From Acidilobaceae archaeon (lineage in GTDB: Archaea; Thermoproteota; Thermoprotei_A; Sulfolobales; Acidilobaceae), in assembly GCA_027081695.1 (NCBI GenBank), contig JALWJI010000176.1, positions 1 to 10,764 on the forward strand: a DNA stretch of 10,764 nucleotides, given 5' to 3'. The notes under the pieces are model-generated. The model was not told where the DNA came from. It saw only the letters and a list, made by a program, of their open reading frames with translations, and did not search any database. Shown here one piece after another: positions 1 to 5,997 of this stretch. Position 1 is the stretch's first letter; the number at the start of each line of letters is the position of its first letter. A program made the position numbers and the translations under genes.

Positions 1-22
1 TATGTTGGCGGGGGAGATGCAT
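1..22 (-). CDS. Possible start of a leftward gene, cut by the window edge
   Basis: On the minus strand an ATG at 22-20 opens a frame (MHLPRQH...) that runs off the window. It is preceded at 37-31 by AGGAGGT, a near-complete match to the archaeal anti-Shine-Dalgarno sequence, about 8-10 bases from the ATG. It lies directly downstream of pth2 in the same direction, so it could be the second gene of a pth2 operon. In many archaea truD follows pth2, but seven residues are far too few to identify the product. The strong ribosome binding site is the only real evidence. Confidence 0.35.
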
Positions 23-58
23 TATCAGTCAACCTCCTGGTAGGAGAATGTACGGGGA

Positions 59-433
59 TTAGAGTAGTTTGAGGTGTCCCGTTATCTCGTCTATTTTGTG
101 CTCGGGAGCCGGACCGATCGCTATGGTTGTGATCGTGCCTGGTGGAACCTGCGTGTGTCCAGCGTCCTTGATGAGTGATGCTGGTAGCCCAGCGACCTTG
201 GCTTTATTGTAGAGCTCGAGTAGTTCTTTCAAGGTGTCTACCCTTAGCACGACTTTCTCCTGGCCCGATCTCTTCCATGAGTCAAACCATTCCCTCCAAA
301 CAGCGTTTCCTCTTTCAAGTATGTTGAAAACAGCCTCGCAACTAGCGTGTGCTACTTGTGCGGCGAGTTTTCCCTTTCCTAGCCTGAGATCTCTGCGTAC
401 CACGATAACCTGCTTATACGATGTGGAGGGCAT
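59..433 (-). CDS. pth2: Peptidyl-tRNA hydrolase, archaeal/eukaryotic type (Pth2)
   Basis: This enzyme hydrolyses the ester bond of peptidyl-tRNA released from stalled ribosomes, recycling tRNA in the cytoplasm. The 124-residue product matches the Pth2 family in length and pattern. It has an N-terminal VIVVRRDLRLGKGKLAAQ segment (about 9-26) followed by VAHAS, a central WREWFDSW and GQEKVVL block (46-63), and a C-terminal GLPASLI..AGHTQVPPGT..AIGPAP stretch (82-110) ending in ID.ITG.LKLL. I place the start at the ATG at 433 because GGTG at 444-441 lies 7 bases before it, the spacing seen for other genes in the window. An ATG at 439 is in frame but only 1 base from that GGTG. It is transcribed divergently from the MTA phosphorylase gene. 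Identification is secure; the start is likely. Confidence 0.95.
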   Translation of the reverse strand: MPSTSYKQVIVVRRDLRLGKGKLAAQVAHASCEAVFNILERGNAVWREWFDSWKRSGQEKVVLRVDTLKELLELYNKAKVAGLPASLIKDAGHTQVPPGTITTIAIGPAPEHKIDEITGHLKLL

Positions 434-549
434 GACCATGCACCATTATTATCCCTGAATTATTGATCCCCTGTATTACCTCGCAATAGGGCATTGGCTT
501 AGAGTATTTCTTCATGGTAATTAACTAGAGCCTTAGACACTATTGAATG

Positions 550-557
550 TTTTTATC
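550..557 (+). promoter_or_regulatory. Candidate TATA box for the MTA phosphorylase operon
   Basis: A TTTTTATC tract lies in the pth2/mtnP divergent gap. Archaeal TATA boxes centre about 26 bases before the start of transcription, which would place the start near 580 and give a leader of roughly 60 bases containing the hairpin at 594-617. The call rests on sequence only, and A+T-rich spacer regions make such matches common. Confidence 0.3.
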
Positions 558-593
558 CGCGTGGATATGCCTAGTTCTAACCGAAGAAATAGA

Positions 594-617
594 ATGTCCC
601 TCGATGAGGAGGGATAT
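594..617 (+). promoter_or_regulatory. 9-bp hairpin in the leader of the MTA phosphorylase gene
   Basis: Bases 594-602 (ATGTCCCTC) pair with 609-617 (GAGGGATAT) through nine pairs, one of them G.U, around the 6-base loop GATGAG at 603-608. The hairpin ends 26 bases before the chosen ATG at 643. It contains or overlaps two in-frame upstream ATGs (604 and 616) and buries the GGAGG at 608-612 that might otherwise serve them. It could be an RNA element controlling translation, an operator-like inverted repeat, or chance. Confidence 0.4.
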
Positions 618-642
618 GATCAGAATTGTAGGTGTTCTTGCC

Positions 643-1473
643 ATGAAGATAGTTGGAATAACTAGGCCTGGGGATGTCAAGGCTCACGTAGGTATTATTG
701 GTGGTTCTGGACTATATGATCCGGGAATAGTTGAGGATCCCATAGAGGTAAGGGTTTATACTCCCTATGGAGAACCGAGCGACTTCATTACTGTTGGAAA
801 TGTCCATGGGGTCAGAGTAGCGTTTCTCCCACGTCATGGAAGAGGCCATAGGATTCCTCCACATATGATAAACTATCGCGCGAACATATGGGCTCTCAAG
901 GCTCTGGGAGTAAAATACATTATTAGTGTATCGGCTGTCGGTAGCCTACGCGAAGACTATAAGCCAGGAGATTTCGTCGTACCCGACCAATTCATAGACA
1001 TGACTAAGAAACGAGAATACACGTTCTTCGACGGTCCAGTAACAGCACATGTAAGCATGGCTGACCCCTTCTGTGACGACCTAAGAGAAAAACTACTAGA
1101 CACAGTGAAGAATCTAGGATATCCGGTCCATTCAAAGGGCACATATGTATGTATTGAGGGTCCAAGGTTCAGCACAAGGGCTGAGAGCAGAGTATGGAAA
1201 GAGGTATTTAAGGCAGATATCATCGGAATGACGCTCGTTCCCGAGATTAATCTGGCATGCGAGGCAGAGATATGCTATGCGACACTGGCTATGATAACGG
1301 ACTATGATGTATGGGCAGAGCACCCAGTAACGGCGGCCGAAGTGGAGAAAATAATGAAACAAAACACTGAGAGAGCACGTAAAATACTATACGAGCTGAT
1401 ACCAAAACTAGCAGGGGAGCCTGACGAGAAGAAGTGTAGCTGTTGCCGGGCGCTCGACCATGCACTCGTATAA
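643..1473 (+). CDS. mtnP: S-methyl-5'-thioadenosine phosphorylase (MTAP)
   Basis: It phosphorolyses methylthioadenosine, the by-product of polyamine synthesis, to adenine and 5-methylthioribose 1-phosphate. The 276-residue product closely resembles Sulfolobus MTAP II: phosphate-loop GIIGGSGLYDPG (17-28), FLPRHGRGHRIPPH (61-74), nucleoside-binding YVCIEGPRFSTRAES (168-182), GMTLVPE (195-201) and TDYDV (219-223), where the two aspartates contact the purine. The tail KCSCC (264-268) matches the CXC disulfide cluster known in the Sulfolobus enzyme, which stabilises it at high temperature. The open frame extends up to 547, but I choose the ATG at 643 because AGGTG at 630-634 lies 8 bases before it and the resulting length fits the family (about 270). 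The next gene overlaps its last 14 bases. Confidence 0.96.
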   Translation: MKIVGITRPGDVKAHVGIIGGSGLYDPGIVEDPIEVRVYTPYGEPSDFITVGNVHGVRVAFLPRHGRGHRIPPHMINYRANIWALKALGVKYIISVSAVGSLREDYKPGDFVVPDQFIDMTKKREYTFFDGPVTAHVSMADPFCDDLREKLLDTVKNLGYPVHSKGTYVCIEGPRFSTRAESRVWKEVFKADIIGMTLVPEINLACEAEICYATLAMITDYDVWAEHPVTAAEVEKIMKQNTERARKILYELIPKLAGEPDEKKCSCCRALDHALV

Positions 1474-2290
1474 AGAACTAGAAGAATCATATAGGAAGGC
1501 GCTGGAAAGAGCTAAGGCCCTGCCTAGGATACCGATAGGGGACGAGACGATAATCGTCTCTACTACTCGTGCGAGGGCAGCTGCCCGTATACTATACATG
1601 GGTATACTTCATTCAGGGAAACAAGTTTTTCTCTCCACCCCCACAGAAACAATGTACCATTTACTCCCATACAGGGAAACAGGCAAAGTAATAGTCTTTA
1701 ACGACGAGCCCAGAAGCCTGAGAATAGTTGGACTCGTAGAGTCGGCTGGATTGTTAGGAGTCGAGATAACAATAATCACACCAAGACTCCATCCAGCAGT
1801 AAATGAAAGGGTACAACAACAGAATGCAGAGATAATAGAAGTACCTGACAAGGATCCACTACTAACCATGGCGCTATACGCGTTGCTAAACACACCCAGC
1901 CTCATGGGCACTAGACAAGATCGATTCCAAGGAGAACTAGACCACCTAGACTCAGCATTAGAATGGATGCGCGATAAAATAACTGCCGAGGAGACTAGGC
2001 TAGTAGAGGACTCCGAGACATTGTACTATACACCTGCAACTGAGCCAGGAGGATATTATTACTATGCGCTAACAGGCAAATATCCGCTTCCACTCGACGC
2101 CCTTATACCAGGAAAAGCCAAGGGACTAGTGATTCTGACAGGAGTAGAAGAGCTCACCTACAAGGACATCATAATGCAGTATCGAATAAGAGGAGGACAA
2201 AAAAGGATCCTAAAAATAGACACAGATCCTATAACGGCAGGACTCTACAGCATTCTAGCAGTAATACTCCTCACTGGCAGAACCACATAG
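1460..2290 (+). CDS. Hypothetical protein with SIS-fold-like pattern, co-transcribed with MTAP
   Basis: This 276-residue protein is not recognised with certainty. Residues about 29-130 alternate strands and helices as in SIS (sugar isomerase) domains: TIIVSTTRARAAARIL, GKQVFLSTP, then KVIVFNDEPRSLRIVGLVESA (76-96), GVEITIITPRLHPA (100-113) and AEIIEVPDKDPLLTMALYALL (123-143). The serine-rich SGxT sugar-phosphate loop of true SIS isomerases is replaced by NDEPRS, so catalysis is uncertain. A second alpha/beta segment follows (LVILTGVEEL at 223-232, RILKIDTDPIT at 249-259). The ATG lies inside the mtnP end with no clear ribosome binding site, suggesting translational coupling and a link to nucleoside or sugar-phosphate salvage. 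That functional link is inference from position only. Confidence 0.8.
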   Translation: MHSYKELEESYRKALERAKALPRIPIGDETIIVSTTRARAAARILYMGILHSGKQVFLSTPTETMYHLLPYRETGKVIVFNDEPRSLRIVGLVESAGLLGVEITIITPRLHPAVNERVQQQNAEIIEVPDKDPLLTMALYALLNTPSLMGTRQDRFQGELDHLDSALEWMRDKITAEETRLVEDSETLYYTPATEPGGYYYYALTGKYPLPLDALIPGKAKGLVILTGVEELTYKDIIMQYRIRGGQKRILKIDTDPITAGLYSILAVILLTGRTT

Positions 2291-2348
2291 ATATACTGTT
2301 CACATCAATTTATACGGGGACTAAACTATATGGTCTCCCTGCAGCTCC

Positions 2349-2357
2349 TATATTTTA
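2349..2357 (+). promoter_or_regulatory. Candidate TATA box upstream of the structured element and moaB
   Basis: TATATTTTA fits an archaeal TATA box. With the usual spacing transcription would begin near 2375-2380, inside the 5' arm of the foldable element. A second AAACTATAT box at about 2324-2332 would instead start transcription near 2355, just before the element, and would keep the whole hairpin in the transcript. Which of the two is used decides whether the hairpin is a complete RNA. Confidence 0.35.
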
Positions 2358-2360
2358 AGT

Positions 2361-2460
2361 GTAGGGGGAGGTCTATGACGAGGCCCCTACCCACACCGAA
2401 TACCCCTGGGGTAACCCAGGGGATTGAGGTAGTGGTTCTTCGCCGACGACCTCCCCTAGA
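2361..2460 (+). ncRNA. Unidentified structured RNA element (long hairpin with GUAA tetraloop)
   Basis: A GC-rich stretch with no credible coding folds into one long hairpin. P1 is nine perfect pairs, 2365-2373 with 2448-2456. A 5x5 internal loop follows (2374-2378/2443-2447). P2 is five pairs, 2379-2383/2438-2442. P3 pairs 2387-2391 (CTACC) with 2428-2432 (GGTAG), extended by CC/GG past a bulged U at 2433. Opposed GA dinucleotides (2398-2399 and 2426-2427) flank a six-base bulge. P4 is eight perfect pairs, 2403-2410/2415-2422, closed by GUAA, a GNRA tetraloop. AGA follows P1 at 2458-2460. It is not a tRNA, SRP or RNase P RNA that I recognise. It ends 36 bases before moaB, so it may be a cis-acting leader, or it may be an independent guide RNA. 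Confidence 0.55.
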
Positions 2461-2492
2461 CCTAGAAGCCCATACCGTCTGGGGATCTGAAA

Positions 2493-3017
2493 ATGAAGTC
2501 ACATATCAGATACGCACTAGTAGTTACCAGTGACAGGGTCAAGAAGGGAATTAAGAAGGACAAGATAAGGCCATTGCTAGAGGGATGGCTCGAAGAAAAC
2601 AACGGCGTTCTAGTATACTATAGGGTTGTAGGAAATAAGCTCAACGAGATAGTCGACACCGTTAAGACGGCTGTAACATATGCAGACATAGTACTTGTCA
2701 CAGGCGGCACGGGACCAGGGCCAAGAGACAAGTCGATCGAGGCAGTTGAACTAGTAGCTGAGAAAAAGCTTGAGGGCCTCGGCGAAGAGCACCGCTTTAG
2801 GAGCAGGGAAAGCGTGGGGCTGAGAGCATCTATATCAAGAGTATCAGGCTATACGCTTGGTGAATCCCTAATAGTTGTCACGCCTGGCTCTCCTAATGCG
2901 GTAAAAGTAATGCTGGAGATCCTGAGTGAAATAGCGCATCACATAGTTGATGCACTTAGAGGAGCAAGCCACTGGGATAAACATCATAAAGATCACTCCA
3001 AGCATATGAAGACGTAA
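2493..3017 (+). CDS. moaB: MoaB/MogA-family molybdopterin (tungstopterin) biosynthesis protein
   Basis: Proteins of this family bind molybdopterin and adenylylate it before metal insertion; in hyperthermophilic archaea the final cofactor usually carries tungsten. The 174-residue product has the family order: RYALVVTSDRV (6-16), ADIVLVTGGTG (64-74) with GPRDKSIEAVE (76-86) carrying the conserved aspartate D79, then SRESVGLRASISR (104-116) and the PGSP loop (131-134) before a final helix. The usual PGFGE motif appears as EGLGEEHR. The C terminus is an unusual histidine-rich tail with five histidines within 160-171. The start ATG at 2493 has GGGGAT at 2481-2486 six bases upstream. It stands alone behind the structured element and could be regulated by it. 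Confidence 0.9.
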   Translation: MKSHIRYALVVTSDRVKKGIKKDKIRPLLEGWLEENNGVLVYYRVVGNKLNEIVDTVKTAVTYADIVLVTGGTGPGPRDKSIEAVELVAEKKLEGLGEEHRFRSRESVGLRASISRVSGYTLGESLIVVTPGSPNAVKVMLEILSEIAHHIVDALRGASHWDKHHKDHSKHMKT

Positions 3018-3018
3018 G

Positions 3019-3034
3019 GGGGATACGGGGATAC
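3019..3034 (+). repeat. Tandem 8-bp direct repeat after moaB
   Basis: GGGGATAC occurs twice in tandem, beginning one base after the moaB stop codon (3015-3017). A third copy is at 7665-7672, about 50 bases after the stop of the PIN-domain gene. The repeat is short and of unknown meaning; it may be chance. Confidence 0.3.
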
Positions 3035-3068
3035 TTCACTTCATATAGTTATTACCTTAGCAGGACTG

Positions 3069-3095
3069 TTTTCTACTAGGATCTTATTTATTTCT
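3069..3095 (+). terminator. T-rich tracts, candidate moaB terminator
   Basis: TTTT at 3069-3072 and a T-rich run at 3082-3095 follow the moaB stop by 50-80 bases. Archaeal intrinsic termination needs U-rich stretches without a strong hairpin, so these are plausible release points before the speD-like gene's own promoter. Confidence 0.4.
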
Positions 3096-3105
3096 GCTGA
3101 ATTAC

Positions 3106-3115
3106 ACTTTTAAAC
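3106..3115 (+). promoter_or_regulatory. Candidate TATA box for the pyruvoyl decarboxylase gene
   Basis: ACTTTTAAAC resembles archaeal TATA boxes and predicts a transcription start near 3136, leaving a leader of about 55 bases before the GTG start at 3192. The gene follows T-rich candidate terminators, so an independent promoter is expected. Confidence 0.4.
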
Positions 3116-3191
3116 TCCGAAATATTATTGAACGGAATGAAATCCGATCAGAACGCCTAGACAGAACGCTGACCAATGAGGTGGTGGAAGG

Positions 3192-3584
3192 GTGGCCCCA
3201 GACATAATAGTAGGGAAACACGTATATGGAAGCCTCTACGGGGTACCAGAGGAACTCGCCAGTGACGAAGAATATCTAAAGAACCTAGTACTAGAAGCTG
3301 TCAAGGCTTCTGGGGCCACCCTACTAGATCTACGAACCTGGGTTGTTCCGGGCAAGAAAGGCGGGGTAAGTATAATAGCAATAGTATTAGAGAGTCACAT
3401 CGCGATCCACACATGGCTCGAGTATGGTTACACGACTGTAGACGTCTATACGTGTGGAGAACACACGGATCCCTGGAAGGCCTGGGAAATAATACTACAT
3501 GGTCTCAGGCCAAAATACTATAGTGTGCACTATGCTGATAGGAGTCAAGTCCCAGGATCAATAAAAGAATACAGGAAAGATTAA
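3192..3584 (+). CDS. speD: Pyruvoyl-dependent S-adenosylmethionine (or arginine) decarboxylase proenzyme
   Basis: A 130-residue proenzyme of the AdoMet decarboxylase family, which self-cleaves to create a pyruvoyl cofactor. The cleavage motif LESHIAIHTW (66-75) places the cut before S68, and H73 and C88 keep the spacing (+5, +20) of the Ser-His-Cys triad known in the Thermotoga enzyme. The family VDVYTCG motif (83-89) is intact, but the usual TWPE is TWLE here (L76). Translation starts at a GTG, with GAGGTG at 3179-3184 seven bases before it. Crenarchaeota carry two paralogues of this fold, one for AdoMet and one for arginine, and I cannot say firmly which this is. Either way the role is polyamine synthesis; the AdoMet form would feed MTA to the phosphorylase at 643-1473. 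Its stop is 2 bp from the opposing proC stop. Confidence 0.88.
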   Translation: MAPDIIVGKHVYGSLYGVPEELASDEEYLKNLVLEAVKASGATLLDLRTWVVPGKKGGVSIIAIVLESHIAIHTWLEYGYTTVDVYTCGEHTDPWKAWEIILHGLRPKYYSVHYADRSQVPGSIKEYRKD

Positions 3585-3586
3585 GT

Positions 3587-4429
3587 TTAACTTTGCATCT
3601 TTATTAGACTCTTCCTGATACTCTCCTCTATAACCCTACCCAGCTCAGTTCCTCTCTTAGTACTTTCAACGACTACTTCCATTAGTCCGGCTTTTACTCC
3701 TCTAGCCTCTAGTAGTTTTAAGCCATAGATAGTTGTTCCACCCGGCGTGGTCACTTCGTCTCTCAGCTCGAGTGGGTGGACTGGTATTGTTTGAAGGTGT
3801 TCCATGGTTGCTTTAACGGCGTCCAGTAGTGCTTCTTGTGCTAGTTTCCTTGGCATTCCTGTCATGACTGCTCCTAGAACTAGGGCGTCTATTATTTCTG
3901 CAAGGAATGCGGGTGTGCTTCCTATGAGGGATGTCCAGGTGTCCATGTATTCTTCGGGTATCCAGTATACTGATCCGATGCATTTGAAGAGTTGTTCTAT
4001 GAGTCGTCGGTCTTCTTCTGTTATTTGTGTTGAGGGATCGTATGTTAATGCGGTTGTGCTTTTTCTTATGAATGCATTTATATTAGGCATTGCCCGGAAG
4101 ATTTTTGCGTTGGGGAATGCTTCTTTTATTGTGTTGAGGTTTACTCCTGCTAGTACTGATACGAGTATCTTGTTCTTAACTGTTTCCTTGAGGTTATCCA
4201 CTATGCTGGGAAACTGGTAGGGTTTTACGCTGATAATTATTATGTCTGCTTTCTCTGAAGCTTTTCTATTGTCTCTAAGTGCTTCTCCTCCGAGTTGTTT
4301 TATTATCTTTAGGGTCTTCTCGCTCCTGGCTGTCGCATATACTTGTGATGTACATTTGGATAGTTCTCTTACGAGTACTTGTCCTATTCTTCCTGCTCCT
4401 ATTACTGCGATCTTTTTTGTGTGGAGCAT
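3587..4429 (-). CDS. proC: Pyrroline-5-carboxylate reductase
   Basis: It reduces pyrroline-5-carboxylate to proline with NAD(P)H, the last step of proline synthesis. The 280-residue protein has an N-terminal Rossmann domain (KIAVIGAGRIG at 6-16, IIIISVKPYQ at 63-72, SVLAGVNL at 91-98, RAMPNINAF at 112-120) and the C-terminal family signature DEVTTPGGTTIYGLKLLE (224-241). R35-S36 after the second strand suggest NADPH use. I start at the ATG at 4429 because GGTG at 4440-4437 precedes it by 7 bases. The frame remains open to an ATG at 4525, but the extra 32 residues are polar, lack family similarity and have no ribosome binding site. It is convergent with the decarboxylase and divergent from the DUF401 gene. 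Confidence 0.94.
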   Translation of the reverse strand: MLHTKKIAVIGAGRIGQVLVRELSKCTSQVYATARSEKTLKIIKQLGGEALRDNRKASEKADIIIISVKPYQFPSIVDNLKETVKNKILVSVLAGVNLNTIKEAFPNAKIFRAMPNINAFIRKSTTALTYDPSTQITEEDRRLIEQLFKCIGSVYWIPEEYMDTWTSLIGSTPAFLAEIIDALVLGAVMTGMPRKLAQEALLDAVKATMEHLQTIPVHPLELRDEVTTPGGTTIYGLKLLEARGVKAGLMEVVVESTKRGTELGRVIEESIRKSLIKMQS

Positions 4430-4496
4430 GGTTCTGGCACCTTCCTTGTGTCTGGCTTTTTGTCGTGTTCTGGTGTGGGAGTCGTGTGGGCCCTGG

Positions 4497-4508
4497 AAAA
4501 TATATTTT
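4497..4508 (-). promoter_or_regulatory. Candidate TATA box for proC
   Basis: The palindromic AAAATATATTTT lies about 70 bases upstream of the proC ATG. Usual spacing predicts a start of transcription near 4477 and a leader of roughly 48 bases that contains the GGTG ribosome binding site but not the ATG at 4525. This supports the shorter proC start. Confidence 0.45.
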
Positions 4509-4528
4509 GTTTTCTCATTACTCAAATA

Positions 4529-4540
4529 TTAATACTATAT
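4529..4540 (+). promoter_or_regulatory. Candidate TATA box for the DUF401 gene
   Basis: An AT-rich box around TTAATACTATAT faces the DUF401 gene and predicts transcription from about 4560. It lies next to the opposing proC box, so the two genes share a compact divergent control region. Confidence 0.35.
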
Positions 4541-4620
4541 CGGTTTCCTAGATATTCCCCTTGGATAGAGGAAAACGGTTTACCGCCCCAACTATGCCAA
4601 CTGACGGAGATGACATAGAA

Positions 4621-5880
4621 GTGAAGCTAGTTGACCCACTGCTAGCATTTGTTCTCGGCTATACGCTTTTAGTCGTCGCCAGCAGTAAAGGTGTCCGCGT
4701 ATACTATAGTCTGATGATTCTAATCACGGTCTTTTTCGCATTCTCTATGAGCATCGACGAGCTTGAGAAATCATTTTTAGACCTCTATTCGTGGAACGAT
4801 ATACGCGTTTTCGTCTACATATTCCTCAGCATGCTCCTAGCAGGCATAATGAAGGCCCAAGGAAAACTAGACGGACTAGTAGAATCAACATCAGGAGTCA
4901 GCTGTAGGTTCAGCCTCCTAGGTGTTCCGGCAATTATAGGATTAATGCCGATGCCAGGTGGAGCGCTTGTAAGCGCTATAGCGCTAAAGGACAAGTTTTT
5001 CAAAGAAGCCCGTCTATCTCCCGAGGACGCAACATACATTAACTACTGGTTCAGACACCTATGGGTGCCTGTATGGCCATTGTTCCAGAGCGTAGTTATT
5101 ACAGCCGCTGTCCTAGCTATAGATCCCCTGGACGTAGTAAGCCATACGTGGCCAGGGACGATTGGAGCAATAATTGGGGGCCTGGTTATAGCCTACTTTG
5201 TGCTCCGCGGAACGGCGTGTGGAAGGCAGAACATCGAGAATCCTCTCAGACTATTCTTGGCGAGTTTCTGGCCTCTACTGCTACTGGCTGTCCTCTTCCT
5301 ATTATCTAGGACAGAGATGAGCTTAGTTATCTCTCCTATTATTCCATGGTATTCGGACGAGCCAATGCTAGTTTCTCTCGTTATAGTTGTATTGTTAACG
5401 GTTCTTAGCAAGATCCCAGACCGGAAAGGATGGGTTGAGGCACTAAAGCTTGCCACGAAGCCTACAATCCATATTGTATTGTTCGAGAGCCTCTTGTTTA
5501 AGAACATGATAATCAACAGCGGTGCGGCAAATAGTACGGCTAGCCTCCTAGATAAAGACCTATTACCATTGGCAGCGATGCTTTACATTATACCTTTTGT
5601 ACTTGGACTAGCGGCTGGTGGAGAGAACTTCTTTGCCAGTACAGCTATACCCTTGCTTGCGGCTGTCATAGGTGTGGGAAGTAGCGTTAACTGGGGTTAT
5701 CTCTCGGTCGCTTATCTGGGAGGCTTTCTGGGTGTAATGGCTAGTCCAGTGCACTTGTGTCTAGCCCTTACACTGACATATTTCAACGCAAGGTTTTCGC
5801 CAGTGATTATAAAGGTGCTGGCTTCCGTTATGCTGGCTACATTAGTTGGAGGCATGTTGATATACATATTATATTGGTGA
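4621..5880 (+). CDS. DUF401-family integral membrane protein (putative transporter)
   Basis: A strongly hydrophobic 419-residue protein with about ten membrane segments. Hallmarks of the DUF401 family are visible: IIGLMPMPGGALVSA (105-119), NYWFRHLWVPVWPLFQ (141-156) in a re-entrant-like region, and near the end GVMASPVHLCLAL (371-383). The family's substrate is not established; its architecture resembles ion/organic-acid permeases. I prefer the GTG at 4621, because GGAGATGA at 4606-4613 ends seven bases before it. In-frame alternatives are ATG 4594 and TTG 4561, which would add 9 or 20 polar residues without a ribosome binding site. It is divergent from proC, which gives no firm hint of substrate. 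Confidence 0.82.
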   Translation: MKLVDPLLAFVLGYTLLVVASSKGVRVYYSLMILITVFFAFSMSIDELEKSFLDLYSWNDIRVFVYIFLSMLLAGIMKAQGKLDGLVESTSGVSCRFSLLGVPAIIGLMPMPGGALVSAIALKDKFFKEARLSPEDATYINYWFRHLWVPVWPLFQSVVITAAVLAIDPLDVVSHTWPGTIGAIIGGLVIAYFVLRGTACGRQNIENPLRLFLASFWPLLLLAVLFLLSRTEMSLVISPIIPWYSDEPMLVSLVIVVLLTVLSKIPDRKGWVEALKLATKPTIHIVLFESLLFKNMIINSGAANSTASLLDKDLLPLAAMLYIIPFVLGLAAGGENFFASTAIPLLAAVIGVGSSVNWGYLSVAYLGGFLGVMASPVHLCLALTLTYFNARFSPVIIKVLASVMLATLVGGMLIYILYW

Positions 5881-5953
5881 TTGATATTTTAGTATAATGT
5901 TATTTAAGGATTTATTTTGGGTGATAATGTACTTTGACACTGGTTTATCTTAA

Positions 5954-5965
5954 TTTTTCTTTCTT
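5954..5965 (+). terminator. T-rich tract, candidate DUF401 gene terminator
   Basis: TTTTT at 5954-5958 continues into a pyrimidine-rich run to 5965, about 75 bases after the DUF401 stop, as expected for U-tract termination in archaea. The surrounding 200-base gap (5881-6080) shows no other gene. Confidence 0.45.
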
Positions 5966-5984
5966 GTAACTATATTGATATGTA

Positions 5985-5997
5985 TTGAATATAATAG
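5985..5997 (+). promoter_or_regulatory. Candidate TATA box for the PIN-domain gene
   Basis: TTGAATATAATAG precedes the TTG start at 6081 by about 85 bases and predicts a transcript start near 6018. A second AT-rich box (ATATTAAAAA, about 6051-6060) lies too close to leave room for the GGAGGGTG ribosome binding site on the transcript, so the upstream box is preferred. Confidence 0.35.

Noticed and set aside
547..642. N-terminal extension of MTA phosphorylase
   Set aside because: The extra 32 residues have no family match or ribosome binding site, and AGGTG at 630-634 supports the ATG at 643.
2361..2460. Known bacterial Moco riboswitch
   Set aside because: The position before a moa gene fits, but the sequence and stem order do not match the motif as I know it; kept as an unassigned element.
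2330..2533. Open frame of 67 codons across the moaB leader
   Set aside because: Its translation is arginine/proline-rich with no domain, it overlaps moaB in another frame, and its sequence is explained by the foldable GC-rich element.
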